Shown here: one piece after another, positions 34,852 through 45,900 of the stretch
How the letters are laid out: the number at the start of each line of letters is the position of its first letter
How positions within the stretch are numbered: position 1 is the stretch's first letter
Assembly: GCA_019915135.1 (NCBI GenBank)
Contig: JAHLMK010000045.1
Coordinates: 1-64,000 of the forward strand
Source: Strobilurus pachycystidiatus
Lineage: Eukaryota; Basidiomycota; Agaricomycetes; Agaricales; Physalacriaceae
DNA length: 64,000 nucleotides
Direction of reading: 5' to 3'
The notes under the pieces: model-generated
Seen by the model: the letters and a program-made list of their open reading frames with translations, nothing else
What the model was told of the DNA's origin: nothing
Database searches by the model: none
Made by a program: the position numbers and the translations under genes

Positions 34852-36041
34852 ATGGACAACCAAGGTTACTATATCTTCGAAGATGTTGGAAGGCTCAAAT
34901 ACCCATACCCAGACTTCTTCGGTCTGAGTGACGACGTGATCCATGGGATCTTCACGAGCGAGGTGTTGAGCGTCTTCGATCTCAATTCCGCGGCGCTCTG
35001 CAATCATGAACTCTACGACATAGTCAGGGACGTTCAATGGCGCCGCATCGATTTCCGCTGTCTAGAAAGTACAAGATCAACTTTCTATCTGGAAGACGAA
35101 GGCTCCATTTCTAGGCATGTCCGCGTTCTACGTTTCATCGACCTCCCCCCGCCCAATGCGTTTATATCAAGGAAATCGTAGACCACACATGTGCCAACAT
35201 CGCCTCCGCGCAACGCGTCGAGTCCCATTTTGTCTGGACGACGCTTCCAGACCACTCTGTTCCTATCCCTCTCGAACACGCTACAAACTGCTATCGCGGT
35301 TTATATGCCATTCTATCTACCCTACTCCAATGGACGCCCATCGAATCGCGTAAATGTGACTCTTTAATCATATCCTACCAAACCGACGCGCGCATCGACG
35401 AGGACCCTGTTGTCAACCACATCCCCACTCCTCTGATTGCCATGTGCGAAAAAAAAACCAGAGCACCTCTCAGTCCCCTTGTTTGGCCGTTATGGGCATC
35501 GTGGGCTTTGCACCAGATCGATACAGTCCAACATATCAGCCTGACCGTCCCAGTCTCTCACATGCATTGCGCGCAAGTGTTCTACGACGTGGCTTCGGCA
35601 AATATTCGCGCCTTCTCCCTATCGTTTTCGGCTAGTAACGGTATGTAATTCGACGCGTGCAAGTCAAAACCTCACATCCGCACAGACGAAGCTTGTAAAC
35701 CGTTCGAACTTCACGGTAGTTCCGCACTGAGAGAGTTGTATCTGCGAACATCCGGCGCGAACCTACAATTCGCGTATCAAACAATCCACACGAAATCCTT
35801 CGCTCACACACTCGACAAAGTCACCTTCTGTGTTCAGATGCGCGACGTTCCTCTGAACGCCACCCATTGGCATGATCTCATGACGGCCCTGGTTGACACT
35901 AGTTTCGAGCCGAACCTTGTCCTTGAGGTCAAGGGTTCATACGCCACCATGATGCTACTTGAACGGCAGGTCGACATCATCCAATCGTGGGCAAGAACCA
36001 AGTTTGGCGAACGCCTTTCTTGTTCGGTGGAGCGTGTCTGA
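34852..36041 (+). CDS. F-box-like protein with a probable one-base frameshift
   Basis: Starts at ATG 34852; FGLSDDVIHGIFTSEVLSVFDLNSA (shown in part: FGLSDDVIHGIF) followed by a conserved Trp-Arg pair is F-box-like. The frame stops at 35179, but coding clearly continues in another frame from about 35160 to 35640 (IVDHTCANIASAQRVESHF). A missing base in the C6 run at about 35143-35150 would join them; a 53-base intron 35119-35171 is the alternative but would discard good coding sequence. A normal 45-base intron (35641-35685, GTATGT...GCACAG, phase 1) leads to the last exon 35686-36041. Either a recent pseudogene or a homopolymer sequencing error. Confidence 0.5.
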
Positions 36042-36133
36042 ATTTCGAGGTCAGTCTCAGAATCCGTCGTTCGGAGGTCACTAAATGGAAATAAATTGAC
36101 AGATATTCAGTTTTGTTCAATTTTTTTTGTACT

Positions 36134-36186
36134 CGACTCAATTGAATGCCATTCATATTCAAATATCCATGTACACATATATATGT
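36134..36186 (+). promoter_or_regulatory. Half-site and TATA box before the third stand-alone gene
   Basis: CGACTCAATTG (36134-36144) is identical to one half of the palindromic unit at 13685-13695, and CATATATATGT (36176-36186) is a TATA tract about 60 bases before the ATG at 36243. Regulatory meaning of the half-site is inference. Confidence 0.4.
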
Positions 36187-36242
36187 ACGCCAGAATACAT
36201 GACGGCTTATTCTTCACCGTTCCCCCTTGCAGTTGTTGAATC

Positions 36243-37266
36243 ATGTCGACTTTCCGTGCCATTATCAACGGCGTTACTGTTTCTGGCTCACCATGCTTTG
36301 CTCACCATCATACGATGTGTCCTCTCAGTATGGCTACTAAATTGTCTGTCGACAACACATCGCACGTCGTTGTTTTCATTGGTCAAAAACGATACTCGTG
36401 CGAGATTCCGGTCGTGCCGACATCGTCTCTCACAGACAGAATTTTGTTGGGTACAAGTTGGCTCGACTCGATGTGGCGAAATGGGAACATTCTAGGTAGG
36501 ATTTACTCGTTTTCATACCACCGAACTCTGACATGTGTAGTGCCGTTCGATGCCATCTACAATCTCTGCAATTCATTGATGGCTGTTAAAGACCACGAGG
36601 AAGAGTTTATCATGAACATGACCGAAAAGAAATTGTCATGTTCTCTGTCGTCCCACGGCTTGCTGGGTCGTATCACGGGTACCTATACGTCTTTGGAGGA
36701 TAAGCGAAAGATGTTACTGGACCATCTTCTCTTCGATCACTGTCGCAGAGGTGCGGGTCCAGTTTGCCGGTGCGTGAACTGTCTATGTACATCGCATGGT
36801 CTCATAAGTCCAAAGCGAGCTATCCATCCAATGTTTCAGTGGTCATGTCTCTCCGGGCTATTGCGCGCTTTCCTCACTCTTGGCGTTCATACCCCATGTC
36901 GATTCGTCTTGTCTAGCAACAATCGCTGCAGTATTCTGCACTACGCCGACGGATATCGATCTCTTCCATGCCGTCGACTCAGCTATACGGAGTCGTTTGA
37001 CCTCTATGCATTACGGTCCGGTCGTTGGATCGCGCCCTTATTGGGCCGCTCACCTCTGTCGGCAGTTCTTTGAGAACGATGCTCGGTTCATTCAACGCTT
37101 CGCAGACGCTCATCGCATCGATACGAGAAACAAAGATCGCGATGCTTTGATTGGGGATGTTCTACGCCATGCGAGGGAAGGGCAATGTGCCGACTATCGC
37201 GGTGTTGCGTCGACGTTCGTACCCATTGGCTGCCACGATTGGTTGATGTCAGAAGACAGGGAGTGA
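36243..37266 (+). CDS. Stand-alone paralogue 3 of the Helitron protein N-terminus (three exons)
   Basis: Exons 36243-36495, 36541-36769 and 36840-37266 give 302 residues. Intron 1 (45 nt, GTAGGA...GTGTAG, phase 1) is a multiple of three and open, so it could be mistaken for coding; alignment with the 9960 gene shows where it is removed. Intron 2 (70 nt, GTGCGT...TTTCAG) is phase 2 and splits an Arg codon as in the paralogues. Module 1: AIINGVTVS to ILLGTSWLDSMW; module 2: KDHEEEFIMNM and MLLDHLLFDHC; module 3: VSPG...ALSS, FADAHRI, ending PIGCHDWLM. It lies about 25 kb from the Helitron gene and next to the captured-fragment region. It lacks the Ser/Thr-rich tail of the 9960 protein. Same inferred role. 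Confidence 0.8.
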
Positions 37267-39707
37267 AGGAGTCGCTGTCATACATCATTCTTCCTTATTT
37301 CCATCCTAAGAACAGTCAAATTTTGATACCTCGAAAAGAAGTGTCGGTGTACAATAGTTGTTCATGTCGAATAAAAAAGTGACCCATTTCTTCACGATGT
37401 TCATCACACGTTACGGCGGTTCTGTAGACAGGGTGGAGCGACACTGAAACAATATATTGCAGGCCTTATAGACAGATTCATGGATTGTAAAGCGCGGCAT
37501 GGATTAAAGATGTGTCTTGACATCTTCTTTTTCGGACAACGGTGGCACCTACCGCGTCAATTCAGTAACATGATGTATGTTATTGATGTATTCGCGTACC
37601 TTTCCATCCACTCCTCATCTCCACATGTATCCTCGGTCGATACAGTCCTTGTACGGGCTAGGGTAAATCGGCGGAGCAGCGTCCTTGTTCGGTGGTATTG
37701 GATGTGATTGACAGAACAGTTTGTTTGTCTTGGACCCACTGTCATTGTATACACATATGACATGGGCCCAGCCGTCGAGACGAATGATGCGGTGAGGAAG
37801 ATAAAAGAGAAGAAGAAGAGTGTGTGACATCACGCCAGTGCCTGTGATACCGTGATACCGTTGCCGAAGTGTTGCCGAAATACCGATGACAATGCCAAGG
37901 GACTGAAACGTGCTCGATCGTGGTTTGGTTTTCAATCAGTGACGTTGCACATCGCACTCATCCACTCTCGCTCGAGCTACGTGTGTTGACGACTCTGATC
38001 TCTGTCTAACTTTCTAGCAGCGAACAATGTCTTGCAGTAACTCAAGACAATATTTTGCGCCAAACAACTATCCCTCGCGACGAAACTAACTATGGGCGCG
38101 TATACACGCTTGTACGTTCCGACCATGAATCTTTCTTGTCCCTTGACTGTCTCATCATGAGCCTGCTCCGCCGTACGAGCCTCCTCTTCGTAATATCTCC
38201 GCGTACCTGGACGGCCACCAGTATTACCCATACTGAGTATCACTCGAGATGGAAGTATGACCTGAGGATACCAGAAGTCTCGCATCGGCCATCCAAAACT
38301 TAAAATCACACCGGTTGGTACTATTTTCATCTATCCTTCCTCAAAATTAACGCCTGAATAGAAGAATAACTCAACATCCCTACCTATCCTCGTTTTCACT
38401 GCGTCAGGCGCTAGCAGCAACATACTGGATGGTCTAGAAAACTTTTTCAACGGGGTATTTCAGCATGGCATCATTAATTTGCATCCGGCGTGCATGTATT
38501 TGTGAACACGTACGTCCGAGCCGCTACTTTTATTCACGGTTTTCACGTCAACTAACGATATTCAGTTTCGTCCTGTATTGACTTGACATATCGGAATTTA
38601 TGTGCATCATTCAATCCATTGATCTGCATATGCCCAGAACTTAAAGCACAACTACTACGAAATGCATCGCGATATCTACCAGGCGAACTCACAGTTCCGA
38701 TATCGTCTTCAGGACATGCCCGCCCGGACTCCTTTTTTTGGACTGCGTCGAAACTGAATTGCGGACGATACGAATGACTCAAGACAACGCAGACGCCAGG
38801 CGCGCTTCTCGATCGTTCCCATACCGAGATGGGGGCATTTTCTCAGTGGTACTGGGATATCATACGTGAGATACATCTAACCTTGTCACCACGCCCACCC
38901 TGTGGTAACCCGACTCCCCCTCCACGTCCTACCCCCCTGCACTTTCCCCTATACCCCTACAGTCACCTCTTTTGTCACCGAATCCGTACCATGGCTCTCC
39001 AACCCACCTCGTCCCCGTCCTATTCGCACGCGGAGCCACAATCACACGTGCAGGTGACGATTATCGTGTCAACTGTGCGCATGTCGGACCGACTAGGGGA
39101 TATATATAGAGGGAAGTAGGGGGGGTGAGATGAGATAGGGTGTGGTTGTTATATGTGGAAGTTGTGAGGGAGAAGGGGATCAAGTTGGGGAGAAGGGGGG
39201 GAAGGGGGGGGAGGTGGGAAGAACGCGGGAGGTATCTCCCAAGTCGAACTCTCGTCCATCCATCTCCTGGCTGGGCGGCGCTACGGACGTCCAGGAGCAC
39301 CGACGCTCGCAGAGGAGCGCATCAGGTCATCTGCCGACGCCGAACCATCAGACGAAAACGACGGAGCAGGTGATGAGGACGCGCTGCGCTGCAACGGGAA
39401 GACAGCCGAATACTTGCTTGCCATCTCTGTTGGACTCAGGCGGAGTACTCGGCGCATCACAAACCCGAAGACACTACCGAAACTGTTGCTGTAGGGAGCC
39501 GCCGCAGATGCAGTATTGATGGGAGGTGGAGGGGGCAAGAGTTTGACAGGGTCCGGTGTTCCCCCACTGCTCTGCCGAAAAGAGAAAGATGGCTTGGCGT
39601 TTATTCCTTGGCATCGAGAGTCAGAAGAAAACTGGGGCCGAATGCGAGGGGTCTCGGTGCATGACTAGTGGTCGACGATGAAGAACCATCAAACGCGATC
39701 ATAGGCT
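37267..39707. other. Long region without a supported gene
   Basis: Contains the shared hairpin motif (37735-37767), short imperfect repeats of TGATACCG/TTGCCGAA at 37845-37885, a minus frame of 117 codons (38330-37977) that reads protein-like but has no recognisable family or partner exon, and a G-rich stretch at 39110-39230. An ATG at 38991 (MALQPTSSPSYSH) before a GTGACG donor may be an exon of an unresolved gene. Minus-strand Ser/Pro/Ala-rich frames at 39281-39538 and about 39600-39700 may be 3' parts of a decayed gene related to the one at 40010. Confidence 0.4.
37735..37767. repeat. Second copy of the 33-base hairpin motif
   Basis: Differs from 16713-16745 by a single base (CCCAC for CCCAG). 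The right flank (TGAGGAAGATAAAAGAGAAG...GTGTGTGACATCAC) is recognisably related to the right flank of the other copy, so homology extends beyond the motif. Confidence 0.65.
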
Positions 39708-40010
39708 TCAGCGTTGTGTTTTTATTGGGCGTCGTTGCCTGTGAAGCAGACAAGGATTGGAAAGGGCGCTAGCATCTGCTGGCTCCCGCTGGTCGAAGCT
39801 GAACGACGAGCAGGGGTGGACGTGGAAGCTGGCGCAGATGCTGGTTGTCCTGAACCAAAAGGAGAACCCGAACGCCCACACGATGGCAATGAGTGCCACA
39901 TACATATACGCGGCCAATACCACGCAAACGATAAGTCTTTGCTTGTTAAGGAAAGCAAAAAATGACAAGTACGTCCCTCACCTGCGAACCATATCCTTGC
40001 CTTTCTTCAT
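39708..40010 (-). CDS. Small protein with one predicted membrane segment
   Basis: Minus-strand model: exon 40010-39982, intron 39981-39937 (45 nt, GTGAGG...GCAAAG, phase 2), exon 39936-39708, 85 residues. The basic start MKKGKDMVRR is followed by LIVCVVLAAYMYVALIAIVW, a strong hydrophobic segment, then a polar tail. An alternative intron ending at TTGGTTCAG would replace much of the hydrophobic segment and lead into a Ser/Ala/Pro-rich frame (SAPASTSTPARRSASTSG). Not recognised. Confidence 0.35.
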
Positions 40011-40327
40011 CAAGATTGTCAGTCGCCGCCCTGTGTACGTCCCACCCACGATGGCATATTAAGCGTACGCGTCCCCGCCACGAACGTTGACCGCGCCCGT
40101 ACCATCCTACTCGTCGCCGTCCTGTACGGTAAATTTGTATCCATCAAATTCGATTCGTTTGGAGACGCGCGTCGAACCCACGGAGAGTTGATCGGCGCAA
40201 CATGAGTACGACGTGGCGAGAGAGAACGCGGGGACGATGTCATCGCTCTGTAAGCGATGGGATTGCTAACAGCCATTGATCATATCTTAGCTTTCACTCT
40301 CACCACCACCTCAAAGCACACCTCAAG

Positions 40328-40962
40328 ATGAAGATCTTCCAGTAAGTCTTCTCCTCATTCCTCAGTGGTCTGCTGTGCTGAATTTTGGACAGAAAAATTC
40401 ACAATTTCATCATGGGCATGTGTATGCCTAGGTAAGTTTTGTATTTTTTACTTGCTTCCAAATTCGTCGTGCTCACGGCTCCAAGCGCCGCCGATCAGCA
40501 AGATACCGACGCTGGTTACGAATTGGACCCCATCGACATCCCGGGGATCGAGGAACGGGTGAGCGGGAGCATGTCTGCTCGTCCATCGGATTCCGTTCCG
40601 GATTTGAACGCCGATGGTTTAGAGCATTCGTGACGCCGCCGTACTTGCTGGCGCCGTGTGCGCTGACGATTACGGATTGGGAAACAAGGTGCGTTATAGT
40701 TTGTATCTTGCGTGGCGCAGGCTAAATGGCCGCGTCCAGAATTCTGCGCATCATCCCTATCCCGGAACTTCCGTGGCCAACAACGCCGACGCGAATCTTG
40801 GAGACGGACGCACGTCTGGGTACACCTCCGCGGCGAACATCGAGGACGATGGAAATGATACCGTTGCGGGACCCAGTGATCAACAGGTAAGTTTTTCATT
40901 CGTCTACATTTCTTCCACGTCATTCAACTAACTGCGACACCATATGTATTCAGTCACCTTGA
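40328..40962 (+). CDS. Small acidic six-exon protein, possibly secreted
   Basis: Exons 40328-40341, 40393-40431, 40486-40558, 40623-40688, 40740-40886 and 40954-40962; phases agree throughout and sum to 115 residues. Introns are 51, 54, 64, 51 and 67 nt with GTAAGT, GTAAGT, GTGAGC, GTGCGT and GTAAGT donors. The start MKIFQKIHNFIMGMCMP followed by SAADQQ could be a weak signal peptide; the rest is acidic and rich in Asp, Asn and Ser (ANIEDDGNDTVAGPSDQQ). The leader before 40328 is CT-rich. After the predicted stop another frame remains protein-like (HLEAPTPHESTTNDTYRGY to 41038), so the last acceptor may be different. Not recognised. Confidence 0.5.
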
Positions 40963-41224
40963 GGCGCCAACGCCTCACGAATCGACGACGAATGACACCT
41001 ATCGAGGATACACGGAGGATGATGGCGATGTGGCGTAGATTTTCTTGAGCACGTTTGCATGACGCAGAAAAATTTGTATATACATATCTCCAATAACGCA
41101 CTCGTATTCATCTTGTATCCTGTATGCCGTATCAATCGTAAACTTCGTAAATTTTGAATAGTGCGGGCGTGCACTGCTTTGGGCCGGTCGGTTTCGGGTT
41201 CCGCCGCGCGCCGGCCCTTCCAGT
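40963..41224. other. Unit end and junction with copy 2
   Basis: Immediately before the repeat boundary is a GC-rich inverted repeat: GGGCCGG (41181-41187) and CCGGCCC (41211-41217) around a 23-base loop, then TTCCAGT and copy 2 from 41225. Helitron 3' ends carry a short hairpin about ten bases before the terminus, usually ending CTRR; here the hairpin position fits loosely but the terminal CTRR does not. CGGTTTCGGG at 41190 is the reverse complement of the first bases of the window, which may be chance. Confidence 0.45.
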
Positions 41225-41821
41225 AATGGTTGAGGGTCTTACCGACGTCAATGTCTTCCGATCGGCATTCAAGAAGTGGTGATCGACTTCAGTTGACTGT
41301 CGAAATAGGAGTCGTTTTGCAGATTTGAAAAACATTACCTTGCTTGGAAGGATTTGTCAGTTATTGTCGAATGAATAGGTAGCGTCATTGTATAGCTCGT
41401 CAAATGTTTGGGTATGGGGTATTCGTGGGGTATTCAGTAACTATTTGAAAAGGGTGCGTACTTCGGTTCTCGACAGAACTAGCTACTACTAGGTTGCGGG
41501 TGAACCTTGTGTGTCACTCAGGGTTCTCTACGTGCTGCCTCAGTAACGGTCCGTGTAGTCCGGTAAAAACACACCAGCCGCAGTTTCCCGGATACTGGCA
41601 ATGGTATACAGACCCACTTGGGACGCCGATTGGTCGTATCGGGAGTTGCCGAACGCCGGCCAAGCTGGTTCAGTTCTGTTTGAGAACTGTGCGAGAACCG
41701 CTTCAACTTGTTCTCGTTGCCGTTCAAGCCGAACAAACTGTTAGGCTTGGCGCGACGACAAAATCTCTGACCTCACCCTTGGTTTCGTTCGTCGCCCTTC
41801 TCCATCCTTCTTCAATCCAAT

Positions 41822-42861
41822 ATGTTCGTTGTTCAGCGCGCTACTGCCAATGGTTGTCCAGTCGACGTCAGATTTGATTTCAGTCTACCGAGGACGGAGT
41901 GTCCTGCTATCATCGCGACTGCCCCGCCGCATTCTGCGAATATCGTCATCAAAGCGGATCAATTTGTCTTCCAGATCTGTTTGGGTGTATCTTTGTACTC
42001 GGAACCAGGTTCCACGCTGATAGTCGGAGTGGACTGGTTACTGAAGTATTGGGAGTGGCGATGCTCTATGAATGAAAGTTCGTTCATCTGTTCTTGCACC
42101 TCGTTAAGTGTATTAACGTAGAACAGATCGGTCCGCTTTCGCTGGCGTCGGATCTGTGATATCTTCTGTAGTCCCGTATCCGAGTGGGTCACCTCACCAT
42201 TTCCTACACTCGTGCGACGCGGATTTCGTTCGAACTCTAGCCGGCCACGGGCTTCTGCAGGCCATTGACTGTCGTCATTGGCCGCAGAGACGCGTAATCT
42301 TTTTACAACATCTGATATTCGGTCTCTGCGAATCGGGAAATGGGACTGCTTGTCGGTATGCTATATACATTTGATTTCTGCATTGAACTTACACATTTTA
42401 GCACAATCACCAAGGAGTGCCACTCGTTCAACACTACGCCGCAAATGCTAGCTTGCTTGATGTGTTTACTGGCGATTTCGGGTCTTTCTCTCACTGTTGC
42501 TCATGAAATAGCCACGGCAGTTCGAGTAGACGTGGATCCTCGGGGATTGTACGCGCGTATTTCGCGATACTTTGCGGACCGTATATCTGCCCTGAGATAT
42601 GCTTGTTTCAAAGGTGAACGTTCCTACGCTTCCTCACGATTTGGTGACGCGTTTCACAAGGAGTCCGTTGTGTATCTGAAGACATTCGCCCACGCGCACG
42701 GAATTCCGAGACGCGATAGAACGAAGGATGAACTCCAGAATGAGATTATGGATCATTTCTTTACTGGGCGTTGTTTGTTGACGAGGAAATGGTTGATCGG
42801 GACTGCTCCGATCGGGTGCCACGAGGTTCTGATCGAATTTGTATACTCTGATAGAAACTGA
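41822..42861 (+). CDS. Stand-alone Helitron N-terminus paralogue 1, second copy
   Basis: Exons 41822-42077, 42172-42355 and 42402-42861. The protein is identical to that of the 604-1643 gene, introns included, so the same models and uncertainty about the first donor (42078 or 42108) apply. Confidence 0.75.
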
Positions 42862-42989
42862 ACCGAATCGATCCAATTCGGGGATTTTTGCCGAATCATA
42901 TCGCCATGTGCTAGAATTGTATGGCACGCTGGTAAATCATATATATTCGTGGTTTTGTCTTTGATGCTGGTTCCCACATTTCGATATAC

Positions 42990-45900
42990 ATGTTGCGCGT
43001 TATTAGCCTCGACGGAATATTCTTGAACATTGTTTCCGCATCTAACCAGGCACAGACGTTCGTCTCGTCCTCTTGGTTGGCGGTTCATTCGTATCCTTCG
43101 AATGTTCCGCAGATCTTCGCTCTCGAGTGCGATGGCCCGTCCGGTCGGCGCATCATTCACGAAACCTGTTATCCTTCGCATATGACGGGTGTAGATGTCT
43201 GCATTGGCACCGTAGCTACCAACTTATATGGTGAGGTTCCGAATTATAGTAAATCGATCTCCCTCGCTATACATCGGACAGATACGTTGGAAGTTCAACA
43301 GATAACTGATGAAGGGGTCGTTCAAGCCCGCGATAATGAGGTATGAGCCCTTCATGCGGAATCAATGATGTCGCGGTTCACCACTTTCTAGTTACTTGCA
43401 CGCTCAGGTGTTGATTCTTCGGGGTCTAGTGCTATATTGGGCACCACAAATGCGTCTGAGCACGTTACACTTACAAAGATCGACGGTCCAATAGAACGTG
43501 CCGATCCTTCGGGGGTCAGCGCTGTACCGTATGCCTCGGGCACTACACCTGCTGCCGAGCAAGTTACATATACACCAAATACCACTGTTCGTGAAAGGTT
43601 GCACGGCTCCGGAGCTCGTGTTGAAAGCGGACCGTCAAATATGTTCGATACTGTCGCAGAGCGTATACTTGTTGGCTGGTTATTCGGACGAGCCAAAGAT
43701 GGTGCCAATGCGGGTATTTACGTCCAGGCCAGACAAGTCCAGAGTGTCTTGCAGAGGTTGTACAGAGAACACAGTATCGAGTGGAACTTGGAAGCTACTA
43801 TGGAAGATGCTCGACGTGTATTATTATCTCATATCATGAACGGTGAATGTTGTAGATCATCAGCAATGCACGAGGAACACGGTGTAGAAGATGGAAGTGT
43901 TTGCTCCGAAGTAAGATCTGCAGTCCCGTCCGCTTTACATTTAAAGCAGATGCTACTCACCAAAGTACTCACTTACTCTGGCAAGGAAGCACATTTGAAC
44001 GTGCAAAAACTGCGAGATGTTGCGTGTAGCTTGGGAGTATCATTTGTGGGTGCACCGTCACGCGGACATTTGATCAAGTTACTTGAATCTAAATTGGTTC
44101 GTATGAAGGAGCAGGCTTCGAGTATTGAGCTTGTTCCGGACTTTCCATTGGCCATTCTGAAGAGTATGGCCAGAGCACACGGCATTGACAATAATGGTGT
44201 TGAAGATAAACATATCCTGCGTGTTGCATTGGATACACATTTCATACAGAGTCAATGTGGGATCCATCACAGTCATTCTGAAGAAAATGTTGATAGTCAT
44301 GGCGATGTGTGGACTGAAAAATATCCAGATATTGACGAAGGTGAAGCTGCATTGGAACATATGCTGATTGTTATGAAAAGAGACGTACAGACATTGTCAA
44401 AGAAGTCCCTTATACGGATTATGGCAGTTCACGGTGTCGTTGCCCGTGATAGGGAAGGCGTCACGTATCCAAAACCAACCATGAAACAGAGACGAAAGGC
44501 CATGGAAGATTATGTCCGTTCTTTGGGCAAGCGGAAGAAGTATGCTAAATTCAAGACGAGTCTAACAGAGCGCAGAGATACACGCGAGCAAGACCGAGAT
44601 AAAGTGAATAGTATTCGAGCTAATTGGCCTAGGACACCTTCGGGTGCACGGAAACTGGAGCTTGTGGAAAAGTTCATTGCGGAAACTAGTAGCATTTCTT
44701 TACAGACCGCAGTGTGCGCATCGTGTGCTGGTAACTGCAGAATGAATGTGTTGTCTGTGATTCCTGTAAAAGACATCGATTTATCTTGTCTTGCGGGTGA
44801 TTTTGGCGAGTATTGGCTAGGGACTCGTCAAAATGTGCCCTATAGTTCTGGACCATTGAAGGGTCTGCAAGTGTGTGAGCTGGGTATTGTGAATTCAAGT
44901 GAAGATATAAGTATAAGACTATGCAAGATGTGCCATAACGCTATTAAGCGAAAACGGGTCCCTCGTTTGTCTCTTGCCAACGGAATGTACGTTGGACCTG
45001 TGCCTGAGGAACTGCGTGGATTGACTGTTGTAGAGGAGTCCATGATCTCTCTTTGTAGGGCCAAGAATTGGATAGTGCAGCTTAGAGAAGAGTCTAAGCA
45101 GGGAGAAAATGCAAGGGGAGACGGCTTACAGGCAGCCCAGGACTCATCCAACACATTTGTACAGAAGGGTATGCGAGGTCATGTCATAGTATACCCGTCA
45201 GAACCGACAAAGGTGGCAAGCATTTTACCACCCTCTATTGAAGACATTGTCACTCCTATTTGTGTGTTGTTTGTTGGTGCACATAAGCCGTCTCTGGAAT
45301 GGTTTCAGAAGAAGGCAAAGCCTCTTGTAGTTGATGCTTCGCGTGTAAGGAGAGCCTTGAAGTGGTTGAAAGCAAACAACCCACTCTACCATCATATAGA
45401 GCTGAACAACTCTGTGTTGGATGCATTGATTGAAAAGCCCGGTCTTCCATACGCAGTCCGACACGTTGTTCCTAGTACTTCCGGAGACACCCTGACCAGT
45501 AGATATGACGCGCCTGTGGAAAATGAGTTTGAAGTTGACGATGAGATTCCTTTTGAAAATGTGGTGATTACTGATTTGAACGGGGGCGAAACGTCCACTA
45601 AATTACGTGCAGGAGCTCTTCGTCACATCAAGCGAGGTAGAGGACATCTTGAGATTCCTCATGGTCCCAAACCAGTCAATGAGTTCTATGAACCGTCGTT
45701 GTTTCCAAGAATGTACCCAACTTTGTTTCCTTACGGTATAGGGGGCTTTGAGGATCGTGCAAGAACCGTACCTGTTAGTCTGAGGGCGCATGTTAAGCAT
45801 TTGTTCAATCTTAGTGACCGTCGGTTTCAAGAGCACTACTCATTCCATTTTACTGCTTTCAATATGCTTCAGAGACGGAAAATACTTTTGAATACATATC

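Noticed and set aside
37977..38330. 117-codon minus frame
   Set aside because: Reads protein-like but I could not link it to any family or exon; noted only in the region description.
1..41224. Exact Helitron termini (5' TC and 3' hairpin plus CTRR)
   Set aside because: The dinucleotide and tetranucleotide signals are too short to place by eye and no hairpin-CTRR pair stood out at the unit boundary.
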